Made by a program: the position numbers and the translations under genes. The notes beneath the pieces were generated by a model that ran no database searches, had not been told where the DNA came from, and saw only the letters and a program-made list of their open reading frames with translations. From contig NZ_CP092415.1 in assembly GCF_023716465.1 (NCBI RefSeq), positions 2,271,501 through 2,335,500 on the forward strand: 64,000 nt of DNA, written 5' to 3'. This document shows, piece by piece, positions 9,584-17,420 of this stretch. Positions within the stretch are counted from its first letter, which is position 1. Every line of letters starts with the position of its first letter. Source of the DNA: Flagellimonas marinaquae (GTDB taxonomy: Bacteria > Bacteroidota > Bacteroidia > Flavobacteriales > Flavobacteriaceae).

Positions 9584-10351
9584 TTAAGGTTCTATTAGTT
9601 CAAATAAATAGACATCTACTTCACCCGATACGTTTAGTTCGTTGCCGGACCCGTTGTTTGCGGCATCAACGGTAAAGGAATAGGAAAAAGAAAGATGATT
9701 GCCATTTTCGGATTCATATGTAATATTGATCAGTTGCATATTCGATATCCCAACACCATCAGAATCGTAACCCTCATCAAGTAAAAAATATTTATTGTCT
9801 TCACCAATTACACCATAGTTGTTCAAGGTAGTTTCGACTAAATCAACTGTTTCTGTAGCTTCTCCAGGGTTGGTAATGGTTACTTCCCAGTCAAAATAGG
9901 TAGGGTTGTATGTGCCATCGGGAGCTGTTAAGAACCTACGGAAATTGAAGAAATATTGGGTATCGACACCCATAACTGTTGGAACTACTATGTTATAGTC
10001 AACGAAATCTTCACCATCAAGGCCTAAGAATCTAAATTCAGTATTGTCAGTAAAGGCCATATCATCTGGTCTTGTACCATTCAAATTCATAGTAATAGAT
10101 CCATATTGTGCCATTTGGTCGAGCCCTGCACCATCTTGCCCATCATTACCAGGATCTCCTTGTGGTCCTGTTGCTCCCGGTGCGCCGTCCTGACCATCTT
10201 GTCCATTTATGCCATCGATTCCATCGATTCCGTCAATTCCATTTTTACCATCAATCCCATCTACACCATCCTCCCCATCTTGGACTAAGCAGGAATTAAA
10301 GGAAATGCATAAAATCAACAATGTACATTTAATAAGAATAGAGTTTTTCAT
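9584..10351 (-). CDS. collagen-like repeat lipoprotein
   Basis: The 255-residue product has a lipoprotein signal (hydrophobic core then SFNSC) and an acidic stretch after the Cys. A run of about 15 Gly-X-Y triplets follows at residues 27-75, starting as GxD units (GIDGIDGIDGING) and ending collagen-like (GAPGATGPQGDPG). The C-terminal 170 residues are a beta-rich domain I do not recognise. From family knowledge, bacterial Gly-X-Y lipoproteins form surface stalks or trimers. Which side of the outer membrane it faces is not settled by the sequence. It lies next to the island border, and its upstream region holds an unusual repeat array. Confidence 0.85.
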   Translation of the reverse strand: MKNSILIKCTLLILCISFNSCLVQDGEDGVDGIDGKNGIDGIDGIDGINGQDGQDGAPGATGPQGDPGNDGQDGAGLDQMAQYGSITMNLNGTRPDDMAFTDNTEFRFLGLDGEDFVDYNIVVPTVMGVDTQYFFNFRRFLTAPDGTYNPTYFDWEVTITNPGEATETVDLVETTLNNYGVIGEDNKYFLLDEGYDSDGVGISNMQLINITYESENGNHLSFSYSFTVDAANNGSGNELNVSGEVDVYLFELIEP

Positions 10352-10358
10352 AAGAAGT

Positions 10359-10451
10359 AGGTATACAGTTAGTTATGTTTAAATGTAAGCATGTAAAGCC
10401 AACAACGGACGTAGAATTGATGGTTGCTGTGTTTGAATTGATGTATACCTA
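10359..10451. repeat. 10-bp inverted repeat flanking the collagen-like gene leader
   Basis: TAGGTATACA at 10359-10368 is exactly inverted as TGTATACCTA at 10442-10451. The inner copy is 8 bases from the start codon of the collagen-like gene. The two arms are 73 bases apart, so they may be paired operators or ends of a folded leader. No function is known. Confidence 0.5.
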
Positions 10452-10464
10452 GTTTGGGTTGATG
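10417..10464. promoter_or_regulatory. three TTGATG direct repeats with exact 21-bp spacing
   Basis: TTGATG occurs at 10417, 10438 and 10459, each one 21 bases (two helical turns) after the last; the first two share the longer GAATTGATG. They lie 66-113 bases upstream of the collagen-like gene start. Such phasing puts all copies on one DNA face and is typical of regulator binding, for instance LytTR-type response regulators that use 9-bp direct repeats. The regulator is unknown. Confidence 0.45.
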
Positions 10465-10495
10465 GATGGCAGAAACGTAACTTATTATTTAAAAA

Positions 10496-10534
10496 TAAAA
10501 AAATCCCTAATAACCAATAAGTTAAAAGGGATTT
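10496..10534 (-). terminator. terminator, probably the original one of the tRNA-Leu operon
   Basis: AAATCCCT (10501-10508) pairs with AGGGATTT (10527-10534), and on the minus strand a T-rich run follows. It lies directly beyond the left copy of the tRNA-Leu 3' end. It is therefore probably the terminator that closed the tRNA operon before the island inserted. Confidence 0.65.
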
Positions 10535-10535
10535 C

Positions 10536-10551
10536 TGTACTCGAGGCGGGA
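10536..10551. other. left attachment site (attL), displaced tRNA-Leu 3' end
   Basis: TGTACTCGAGGCGGGA is identical to 20641-20656, the 3' end of tRNA-Leu(UAA). Similarity continues with mismatches for about nine more bases (GTATAACCC against CTTGAACCC). It lies 185 bases from the integrase start, as expected for an element that integrated into a tRNA 3' end. Confidence 0.88.
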
Positions 10552-10643
10552 GTATAACCCTGTAATTTTTAATCATTTGATTCTAAAGGATAATATGTGT
10601 AAATAACTGAAAAACAGAATATATTCATGTAATTTCAAAGGTG

Positions 10644-10671
10644 TAGAAATATGCATATCTATGTATTTCTA
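10644..10671. promoter_or_regulatory. inverted repeat upstream of the integrase gene
   Basis: TAGAAATA (10644-10651) and TATTTCTA (10664-10671) are perfect inverted copies with a 12-base spacer that contains TGCATA. It is 65 bases upstream of the integrase start and may be an operator or a recombinase/excisionase site. Confidence 0.4.
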
Positions 10672-10680
10672 TGCAGAAAC

Positions 10681-10701
10681 GCAAGGAAAGTGCAAGGAAA
10701 G
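10681..10701. repeat. tandem GCAAGGAAAG repeats, left-end arm-type sites
   Basis: GCAAGGAAAG at 10681 and 10692 repeats with an 11-bp period. The same pair, with the same period and orientation, recurs inside the right end at 20577 and 20588. Paired short direct repeats internal to both att cores are typical arm-type binding sites for tyrosine integrases or excisionases. Confidence 0.6.
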
Positions 10702-10735
10702 TAGTATATTGGCATTGTTCAAAAATGTTATTTAA

Positions 10736-11998
10736 ATGGCCACATTGAGTTACTTTCTTCGCTCCAAATCAAATAATGCATCTATTTATTGCCGGTTAAC
10801 TATTGACCGAAAAACACAGTTTGAAAAAAAAACTGGGTTGACCATTAGTAGAAATAATTGGTCGAACAAAACTAAACTGCCTTTGCAGAAAGCAGATGCA
10901 GAAATAAAGGGAATCAAAAGCAAGTTGGAAGGGTTAAAGGTTTATGTTCAAAACAAGGCGAACCAAAGTATTTTAAATGGTGAATTAATTACTTCGAATT
11001 GGTTAGGGCATTCAATCGATGTTTATTTTGGACTTGCATCTGAAACGGGTAAAGATGATAGTGTATTAGGTGCCTTCGATAGATATATTGAAAAACTTAA
11101 ACAAGATGGGAAGGCAGTAAATACGATTAAAAAGTATCAGTATGCAAGAAAAAAGTTTCAGATATTTCAAGGTCAAGATAAATATAGGGTCAAGGATATC
11201 GATGGTTTTTTTGCTGATAGATTCCTAAATGAATTGAACCTTGGAAAAAGCACGGCAAACAAAATACTTAGGAATGTTGTAACCGTTTGTAAGAATGCCC
11301 GGGATAAATATGGTATTGAAGCATCCAAGACATTAAATGGTATTGAAACCAAGAGGGCCGTTAAAACTCATAAGATTCATTTAGAGCCCAAGGAGTTACT
11401 AAAAATTGAGAAGGCACACATTGTTTCAGATTATTTACTAAACGCCCGTAAGTGGCTTTTATTATCGTGTGAGATTGGAATTAGAATATCGGATACGGAC
11501 AAAATCAATGAGGATAATATTGTTGAATACGAGGGTATGCGGTTTTTACAGTTTATGCCAACTAAACAGAGACAGGATAGGGATAATATTATGGTTACTA
11601 TTCCAATAGTGGGCAAGGTGAAGGAATTATTATCAGATGGTTTTCCCCGGCCAATCTCACACCAAAAATTGAACGACTATGTAAAGAAAGTTTGTGAGAT
11701 TGCTGAAATTGATGAGCCAACAAAAGGGGAAAAGAGATTAGTTAAGAACGGTTTGAATGTAGAGGGGATTTATCCCAAGTGGCAACTTATAACCTTTCAT
11801 TGTGGAAGGTATTCATTTATAACCAATTCTAAGAATATTATCAACAATCAAATGATTAGAACAATAACCGGGCATAAGTCAGATCGTATGCTGGAAAATT
11901 ATCAGATAAACGAACATTTAAAGGATGCCAAGATTGTTGGTGAAATATTGGAGCAGAAATATAAAGAACGTCAAGCCCCATTAGCAGTGAATGAATAA
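10736..11998 (+). CDS. tyrosine recombinase / integrase of the island
   Basis: The 420-residue product has an N-terminal arm-DNA-binding region (SYFLRSKSNNASIYCRLTIDR), a SAM-like core-binding domain around residues 110-200 and a C-terminal catalytic domain. Catalytic residues visible are the first Arg in CEIGIRISD, the HxxR box in FHCGRYSF, and GH followed by the nucleophile Tyr in ITGHKSDRMLENYQ. This is the common Bacteroidota phage/transposon-integrase layout. It reads inward from the left attachment site, 185 bases away, and presumably integrates and excises the island at tRNA-Leu. A small reading frame follows 18 bases downstream. Confidence 0.95.
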   Translation: MATLSYFLRSKSNNASIYCRLTIDRKTQFEKKTGLTISRNNWSNKTKLPLQKADAEIKGIKSKLEGLKVYVQNKANQSILNGELITSNWLGHSIDVYFGLASETGKDDSVLGAFDRYIEKLKQDGKAVNTIKKYQYARKKFQIFQGQDKYRVKDIDGFFADRFLNELNLGKSTANKILRNVVTVCKNARDKYGIEASKTLNGIETKRAVKTHKIHLEPKELLKIEKAHIVSDYLLNARKWLLLSCEIGIRISDTDKINEDNIVEYEGMRFLQFMPTKQRQDRDNIMVTIPIVGKVKELLSDGFPRPISHQKLNDYVKKVCEIAEIDEPTKGEKRLVKNGLNVEGIYPKWQLITFHCGRYSFITNSKNIINNQMIRTITGHKSDRMLENYQINEHLKDAKIVGEILEQKYKERQAPLAVNE

Positions 11999-12016
11999 TC
12001 TCAAATAATCTTAAGA

Positions 12017-12151
12017 ATGAGGAAAACATTAATTGAAAATCAAGTAAAGTGGTTAAGAGAGCTCAAAGAAGAAAACCTGTCCCTAAAACTTCAAATCGAA
12101 CTAACCAAGATTGAAATTAAAATGGCAACGCGCGATAGTGATTATGATTAA
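12017..12151 (+). CDS. 44-residue Lys/Glu-rich protein, unknown
   Basis: A short frame starts with ATG at 12017, 18 bases after the integrase stop, and ends with TAA at 12149-12151. The product is mostly charged and helix-forming (KWLRELKEENLSLKLQIEL looks like a short coiled coil). Its end overlaps the next gene in the arrangement ATGATTAA, typical of translational coupling. No family is recognised. It could be a small DNA-binding accessory of the integrase, but nothing in the sequence proves it. Confidence 0.5.
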   Translation: MRKTLIENQVKWLRELKEENLSLKLQIELTKIEIKMATRDSDYD

Positions 12152-12770
12152 ATCAATCAAAAGGTTTCTGATTAATCTAGCCCGTTATTGCATAAGGTCA
12201 ATTTTATGGGTAATCCGAACATACAAGGGGCAAAATGATAAATCTAATATTGCAAAAGATTCTTTACAAACTAAATCATTCGCGAGTAAAAAAGTAACTG
12301 AGCCCAAGTATTTGACTGAGGCCCACAGGAAAAACTCCGAAGCGGCAATGAAACAGATTGCCAAATGGCAAGAGCAGCCAGTTTCTTGGAAAAAAATAGA
12401 CGAGCAAATAGGTCAGAGTTTCAAAATACACAATCAGAAAAATCCGAATAGTGATTATAATTCATTTGACTGGATCACATTGACCAAAAAGGAACTCGAC
12501 ACTCTTTATCACCAAATCATAGATAAAGCGTTAGAAAACTACGAATATCGCCTTTACGTGCTTTTTAGGTGGAAAATCAACCATGAACAATTTCATTATA
12601 GAGCCGCGGCCAGTCTAGCAACACGGATTAGACAGGAAGAACAAAGAATGAAAAAGCATGATATTATCAGTACATACTTCAAAAAGCGCTGGGCCAATAT
12701 GACACCGGAAGAAGTTGAAGCAGATAGAAAATGGATAATCGAGCAAGGCAGACTTAGAACCCTCAATTAA
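12144..12770 (+). CDS. unknown island protein, basic N-terminus
   Basis: The start is taken at ATG 12144, which overlaps the stop of the 44-residue frame; a TTG at 12111 would be further upstream but needs no invoking. The product is about 208 residues with a hydrophobic/basic N-terminus (IKSIKRFLINLARYCIRSILWVI) that could be a membrane anchor. A charged body follows. The stretch YLTEAHRKNSEAAMKQIAKWQ resembles a stretch of the 75-residue protein at 13276 (LTETHRAK, NDNHRKSEQAK). No known domain is recognised. It lies in a same-strand run of five small genes behind the integrase. Confidence 0.6.
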   Translation: MIKSIKRFLINLARYCIRSILWVIRTYKGQNDKSNIAKDSLQTKSFASKKVTEPKYLTEAHRKNSEAAMKQIAKWQEQPVSWKKIDEQIGQSFKIHNQKNPNSDYNSFDWITLTKKELDTLYHQIIDKALENYEYRLYVLFRWKINHEQFHYRAAASLATRIRQEEQRMKKHDIISTYFKKRWANMTPEEVEADRKWIIEQGRLRTLN

Positions 12771-12782
12771 TCAATCACAGCA

Positions 12783-13268
12783 ATGGTCAACAGCAATAAA
12801 GAGTGTTTCAAAATTTTAAGAAAAGAGGGAGATATTCAACTGTCTGAATCTGATCTGGATTTAATCATTTCAATAATCAATATTTTCAAAAATGAATGTT
12901 ATGATAACTCGGGCTACGAATGGAGATTAAAGCCATACCAGAACTTTGTTAGAAAGAATAATCTTTCATTCAGGAATTGCCACAAGGTTTTACAAGTTCT
13001 TTCAAATGATTTTGGGCACTTAGTTGGTGGGGAGAACGGTTTTAAGAAATTTGTAAACGAGGTAGAAAAGTATTCTGATGAACCGAGGAAAGTGCAAATT
13101 GCAAGAGATGACGAGTACGAGTTTTTACGTGATTTAAAAAAATTGAGAAAGGATTATTTTAAGGATTATCCAGTGGGTAAATTCATTAAGTTGATACATG
13201 AAAATTTTCAGATTGGAGATAATCACACTTTGGAAACAATAAGAAGAAAGTATTACAGTAAGCCATAG
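12783..13268 (+). CDS. unknown 161-residue island protein
   Basis: ATG 12783 lies 12 bases after the previous stop. The product is soluble, helical and charged, with no signal peptide or membrane segment, and ends in a basic TIRRKYYSKP tail. I recognise no family. Position and A+T-rich composition link it to the same transcription unit as its neighbours. It may take part in island maintenance or defence, but no residue pattern points to an activity. Confidence 0.6.
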   Translation: MVNSNKECFKILRKEGDIQLSESDLDLIISIINIFKNECYDNSGYEWRLKPYQNFVRKNNLSFRNCHKVLQVLSNDFGHLVGGENGFKKFVNEVEKYSDEPRKVQIARDDEYEFLRDLKKLRKDYFKDYPVGKFIKLIHENFQIGDNHTLETIRRKYYSKP

Positions 13269-13275
13269 AAAGATA

Positions 13276-13503
13276 ATGAGTAAAAAAGGTCGAATGTCCA
13301 ACTTAACTGAAACACATAGAGCCAAAATAAAGGTACACTTGAATAATTTTAAGAAAAATCATGTGATCAATTCTCAATACCTAAACGATAACCACAGGAA
13401 AAGCGAACAAGCCAAAGGGGAATATCTGAATTCCTTAAATCCCTCCGAAATAGATTGGGAGAAGGAAAAAGAGAGGCAAATAATAAACGCGCGGAACGAT
13501 TGA
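13276..13503 (+). CDS. unknown 75-residue basic protein
   Basis: ATG 13276 lies 7 bases after the previous stop. The product is small, strongly basic and helical (many Lys, Asn and His), with repeated His-Arg-Lys/His-Arg-Ala elements, LTETHRAKIK and NDNHRKSEQAK. These resemble a stretch of the protein at 12144. It ends at 13503 and its TGA overlaps a possible TTG start of the next gene (TTGA). It may be a partner or antitoxin-like leader of the kinase-like protein that follows; this rests only on position and size. Confidence 0.5.
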   Translation: MSKKGRMSNLTETHRAKIKVHLNNFKKNHVINSQYLNDNHRKSEQAKGEYLNSLNPSEIDWEKEKERQIINARND

Positions 13504-14021
13504 ATAATTTGGGAGAAAAGGATTTGGAAAAATGGGCAGCCCTTGATTTTGCAAGGCATAACAAACTATGGATTGATGATTTTTATTCTTTGGGCAAAAT
13601 CCCGATGCGCGGTGGATATGAAAATACGCTGGTGCTAAATGAGGAAACAGGAATGATTTTTAAATCAAACAATTTGGCAAACTCCAAATATTTTATTTCA
13701 AATCTATTTGAGGGGATTGCTATTCACAATCTACTTTTCCCAGCCAACAATTATGAGTTTGTGGGGTTTACTGGATTGGACAACGGCCCGACTAGAACAC
13801 CTTATGTGGAGCCAGTATTTAAACAAAAGTATGTTGCCGAAGCAGCCAAGGCGGAGCCATCCGAAATCAAAGCCTATATGGAATCTCTTGGTTTTGAACA
13901 ACGGACACCGGAATCCTATTACAATGGTAAATACCTTGTTTCTGACCTACACCCTAGAAACGTACTAAAAGACCCGGAAGGAAACTTTCATGTTGTTGAT
14001 GCTATGTGTCGCACATTATAA
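13500..14021 (+). CDS. small kinase-fold protein, Kinase-PolyVal type
   Basis: The frame is open from before 13455. The likely start is TTG 13500, overlapping the previous stop, because no ATG occurs until about 100 bases later. The product is about 173 residues. It has a Gly-containing start (RGGYENTLVL), a Lys in the MIFKSNN strand, a catalytic-loop-like SDLHPRNVL and a metal-binding-like Asp in HVVDAM. These match the minimal kinase domain found in polyvalent proteins of phages and conjugative elements. It lacks the HRD and DFG text of classical kinases. Its substrate is unknown. It closes the rightward gene run of the island and converges on the T5orf172 gene 13 bases away. Confidence 0.6.
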   Translation: MNNLGEKDLEKWAALDFARHNKLWIDDFYSLGKIPMRGGYENTLVLNEETGMIFKSNNLANSKYFISNLFEGIAIHNLLFPANNYEFVGFTGLDNGPTRTPYVEPVFKQKYVAEAAKAEPSEIKAYMESLGFEQRTPESYYNGKYLVSDLHPRNVLKDPEGNFHVVDAMCRTL

Positions 14022-14034
14022 GGTTTTTAAGGTT

Positions 14035-15399
14035 TCATTCCTCATCAAATAGATGCTTAGGAAATTTATGTTCTACCTCTTCAATTTGATTTTGTTCTAC
14101 CCAAGATTCTCTAATGCTAATTGATTCTTTAAACTCTTGCGCTTCACTTAGTTTAATAAATTCAACTTTCTTGTCTACGATTTTATTCACTTCATTTTCA
14201 ATTTCTTCTAAAGTGACCCTAAAAAACTCTTTTCTAAAATTTATGAGGTTAACACTTTTTTCTTTGAAAACTTGATGAAGTTGATTCTCTAATGCCGGAG
14301 CATCAGTTGAAAATATAAGCGCATGAACATCAAAAGTAAATGGGACTGATGAATCTCCTAGTTCTCTAACTCTATCCAATGGCTCCAACCTTCTAGTTAA
14401 TCCAATTTTATAAACATTTTCCCCAAAAGAACCAATGTTTGAAATTACATAGACATAACCTGATTTAGTTTGTTGTGCCATGGATAAAGCCCTCTCTTTC
14501 TGGTCATGAGCAGCCTTAAGGTTATTCTCTAAATCTAAAATCTTGTTTTGAAGTTTTATTAATTCTTCTCCACTGACAAGGCCTAAATCCTGCTTTGTCT
14601 TTTCTAGTGCTTTTTGATACAACGCCTCTTCTCTTTCGGCCTTTCTTTTTGCTATCTCAAAATCTCTTTGGGCTTTTTCTTCTTCCCTTATTCTTGCCCT
14701 CTCTTCTCTTTGTGCTTCTTTTTCTTCATGTTTTTTAAGGTTGTATTCATGAGTTAACTTTAACTCTTCAATTTTCATAGTTAGGAAGGTGTCCACTATT
14801 TCGATATTATTAGATTTGCCTAGGCGATTAATCGCATTATATGACTTTTGAATTCTTTTTTCAATTGTTTCAATATTGTTCCATTTTACCTTGCTTATTA
14901 GTACGTCACATTCATTGTTGAAAGCTCGCAACATCAGTTTCATTTGTTTATTAATCATTGCTTGGCCCTTTTTTAGATTACCATCCACATGCCAAGTTGT
15001 AAAGCATTCTATTGCCAATCCATTCTGAATGTAATGTTTTTGGGCTCTTTTAATTTCCTCAATATGTTTTTTGTACGTTTCTGAATCTTGAAAATCAAAA
15101 ATTGGGTCATAATGTCCATAAGAGATTAAGTCCAGTTTACTTTCATAAATTTTAGTTTCCTCAATTAACTCATCATATAATCTTTTGCCTTGATCATATT
15201 TGATTGATAATTCGTTCCTTTTATTTTTTAAATCATTTATATGAGAAATGATGGTCTCAACCTCCTTTTCAAGATCAATGATTTTAGAATACTTTGAGAG
15301 TAATTCTTCCTTTTGAGATAAAATCGAATCTTTTTCATTGATGCATTTCTGTAATTCATCTGAAAGCAATTTTACTTTTTTCTTATTGAATAAATCCAT
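14035..15399 (-). CDS. DUF4041 / T5orf172 (GIY-YIG-type) coiled-coil protein
   Basis: The start is set at ATG 15399 (MDLFNKKKVKLL); the frame extends to 15480, but that extension is not typical. The product is about 454 residues: an N-terminal coiled coil (about 1-90), a DUF4041-like middle with a 60-residue Glu/Arg-rich helix (about 235-300), and a C-terminal T5orf172 domain. That last domain has YVYVISNI, VYKIGLTRRLEPLDRVREL and a conserved Glu in ALENQLHQVF, the GIY-YIG nuclease pattern. From family knowledge, this pairing occurs in phages and mobile islands, and nuclease or DNA-binding roles are suspected. It is the only leftward gene in the middle of the island. Confidence 0.75.
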   Translation of the reverse strand: MDLFNKKKVKLLSDELQKCINEKDSILSQKEELLSKYSKIIDLEKEVETIISHINDLKNKRNELSIKYDQGKRLYDELIEETKIYESKLDLISYGHYDPIFDFQDSETYKKHIEEIKRAQKHYIQNGLAIECFTTWHVDGNLKKGQAMINKQMKLMLRAFNNECDVLISKVKWNNIETIEKRIQKSYNAINRLGKSNNIEIVDTFLTMKIEELKLTHEYNLKKHEEKEAQREERARIREEEKAQRDFEIAKRKAEREEALYQKALEKTKQDLGLVSGEELIKLQNKILDLENNLKAAHDQKERALSMAQQTKSGYVYVISNIGSFGENVYKIGLTRRLEPLDRVRELGDSSVPFTFDVHALIFSTDAPALENQLHQVFKEKSVNLINFRKEFFRVTLEEIENEVNKIVDKKVEFIKLSEAQEFKESISIRESWVEQNQIEEVEHKFPKHLFDEE

Positions 15400-15653
15400 A
15401 TAAATGATTGGTTGAAGTTGAGGTTTATAAAAAAGGCGGGAGAGTTTTTTAAAAGTAGGTAAAGACTTAAAGACTTGCAAAAGTTTATGTTAGGGTTTTT
15501 TCCGAAAGATTTATATCGTTAAGTTGAATTTAAGTTTGGTCTATAAACTTGATTTTACAGATAGTCGAATTCCCCATTTGTCATTAATTTAATTATGAGA
15601 AGAAAGTAGTAGTAACTTTTTTAATTTTAAAGAGATTCTATAATTCGTAAGAG

Positions 15654-17153
15654 ATGAAAATTGATCCTTTAAAAGTCCCCTTTGATGATTTTGAGAAACA
15701 CATTAATATAGAAGGAAATCATAGGATTTTGTTTTCAGGTATTTATGGGACAGGGAAAACTTGGTTTTTGGACAAATTCTTTGAGGTCAAGAATGATAAA
15801 TATGCATCGATACACATCAAGCCAGTGAATTATGCAATCGGTTCTAACAAGGACATATTTGAGTTAATAAAGGTTGATATCCTATTTGAAATACTTAATA
15901 GGAACGAGATAACTTTTGATGAAATCGAACTGGACAACAAATTACTCGCTGAATATTTAATTTTGGATAGGCTAGGGATTATATTTCCTACACTCATTGA
16001 AGGTCTTAGTGATGTGACTGCAGCACATGAAGGATTGGAGGATGAAAACTTTTTAGTTAAAGGGATAACCAACCTACTAAAGGTGGTTAATAAACTCAAA
16101 CCCGGTACAGAATATAAAAGTAAACTTAAGGAGAATCCGGATTTAACTTTGATTAAAGAAAATTTCGCTGGCCATACTGATGTAATTGGGGGGCTTTATG
16201 AAAGAAATGCAACTACACAATTGATTCAAGAATTAGTACAGGTAATTAGTAAAAATGAGACCCAAGAAAGAGAAGAAGACAAATCGAATAAAGAAACGGT
16301 TTTAGTAATTGATGATTTAGATAGACTAGATCCAAATGATATTTTCCGTATACTAAATATTTTTTCTGCTCATTTTGATATTGAAAGTCCACAAGAAAAT
16401 AAATTTGGATTTGATAGAGTGGTTTTAGTGTGTGATGTAGAAAACCTTGAAAGTATTTACAGACATAAATATGGAGAACAGACCGATTTTAATGGTTACA
16501 TCAATAAGTTTTACTCAAATAGAATATACAATTATGATAATCGAGAAAATATAAATCAAATAACTCAAGCATTTATTGAGCAGTTTGATAGGCGGTATTT
16601 ATGGCCAAAATTTAAACAACTAATGCATCAGTTGATACGTATAGGGATTAATTCAAAACATTTAAGTCTTAGAAGATTGCTGCAGTTTGATATCAACTCC
16701 ATTAAACCGTTAGACAAACAATTGACGCTTAGGGATTTTAGTACATGGCACACAAACCAGTTTCCACCATTACAAGTCTATTATTTATTGGAGAATATTT
16801 TCGAAGGTAGGCAAAGGGTTATGGATTTTATGGAATACATTAGGTTTATTGAGAATGATGAATTTCCAGATCAAAAACAATCTGACATGCTTAAAATGCT
16901 TATTCCGTTAATAGATTTAAACCGCATTGTTGAAGAAGGAAAGAATTTAAGAGGGGAACAACATACGAGAGGTTTTTCATTAAAGGATTTGAATGTACAT
17001 ATTAATTATACCTTAGCAATCAACCAATATTGGAGTGCAAAGGATTTAACCATAAGTTCTAATGGCTCAGTAGACGTAAATTATTATCCTAATTTAAATA
17101 ATTTTCTTGGCTACACATATAAATCTATTCTTGAAAAGAAATTATTAGATTAA
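15654..17153 (+). CDS. KAP-type P-loop NTPase
   Basis: The 499-residue product has a Walker A motif GIYGTGKT at residues 29-36 and a Walker B motif VLVIDDLDRLDP with acidic residues D220, D221 and D223. The DDLDRL form and the long insert between the motifs are those of KAP NTPases, the group that includes plasmid-F PifA. No transmembrane pair is obvious. The C-terminal half has no recognised effector. From family knowledge, some KAP proteins abort phage infection; that role here is inference from the island context. The XRE regulator begins 21 bases downstream and probably shares its transcript. Confidence 0.8.
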   Translation: MKIDPLKVPFDDFEKHINIEGNHRILFSGIYGTGKTWFLDKFFEVKNDKYASIHIKPVNYAIGSNKDIFELIKVDILFEILNRNEITFDEIELDNKLLAEYLILDRLGIIFPTLIEGLSDVTAAHEGLEDENFLVKGITNLLKVVNKLKPGTEYKSKLKENPDLTLIKENFAGHTDVIGGLYERNATTQLIQELVQVISKNETQEREEDKSNKETVLVIDDLDRLDPNDIFRILNIFSAHFDIESPQENKFGFDRVVLVCDVENLESIYRHKYGEQTDFNGYINKFYSNRIYNYDNRENINQITQAFIEQFDRRYLWPKFKQLMHQLIRIGINSKHLSLRRLLQFDINSIKPLDKQLTLRDFSTWHTNQFPPLQVYYLLENIFEGRQRVMDFMEYIRFIENDEFPDQKQSDMLKMLIPLIDLNRIVEEGKNLRGEQHTRGFSLKDLNVHINYTLAINQYWSAKDLTISSNGSVDVNYYPNLNNFLGYTYKSILEKKLLD

Positions 17154-17174
17154 AGATTAATTTATAAGTTAATA

Positions 17175-17420
17175 ATGAGAAATACCGAGATAACTGTATC
17201 AAACTTTCAGGATGTGGCCACCTATTTAAAAGCATGGAGAAAGGACAATAACATTAGTCAAGAGGAATTCTCAAAGTTTGCAAAGGTGCAACGGACATGG
17301 TACAGTAAAATCGAGAGGGGCCAAGCCGAAAACATTACCCTCAATTCCCTTTTGAAATTGCTTGAAGAAATGGGCTGCAAATTGGTGATCGTGGACACAC
17401 ACGCGCAGCCAGTCGGATGA
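17175..17420 (+). CDS. XRE/Cro-type helix-turn-helix regulator, HipB-like
   Basis: The 81-residue product is a single HTH_3 domain: LKAWRKDNNISQEEFSKFAKVQRTWYSKIERGQ (in parts) followed by ITLNSLLKLLEEMGCKLVIVD. The C-terminal strand LVIVD is typical of HipB-type antitoxins. It follows the KAP gene by 21 bases. Its stop overlaps an ATG (ATGA) that opens only a 25-codon frame, so any original partner appears lost. It may repress the KAP operon or the island's right-end operon. Confidence 0.85.
   Translation: MRNTEITVSNFQDVATYLKAWRKDNNISQEEFSKFAKVQRTWYSKIERGQAENITLNSLLKLLEEMGCKLVIVDTHAQPVG

Noticed and set aside
9584..10351. CRISPR-like or tandem DNA repeat in 10180-10280
   Set aside because: The repetition is of codons for Gly-X-Y triplets in a clear coding frame.
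10536..10560. A second tRNA-Leu gene at the left island end
   Set aside because: Only the 3' portion is present; no D arm or anticodon arm precedes it, so it is an attachment site, not a gene.
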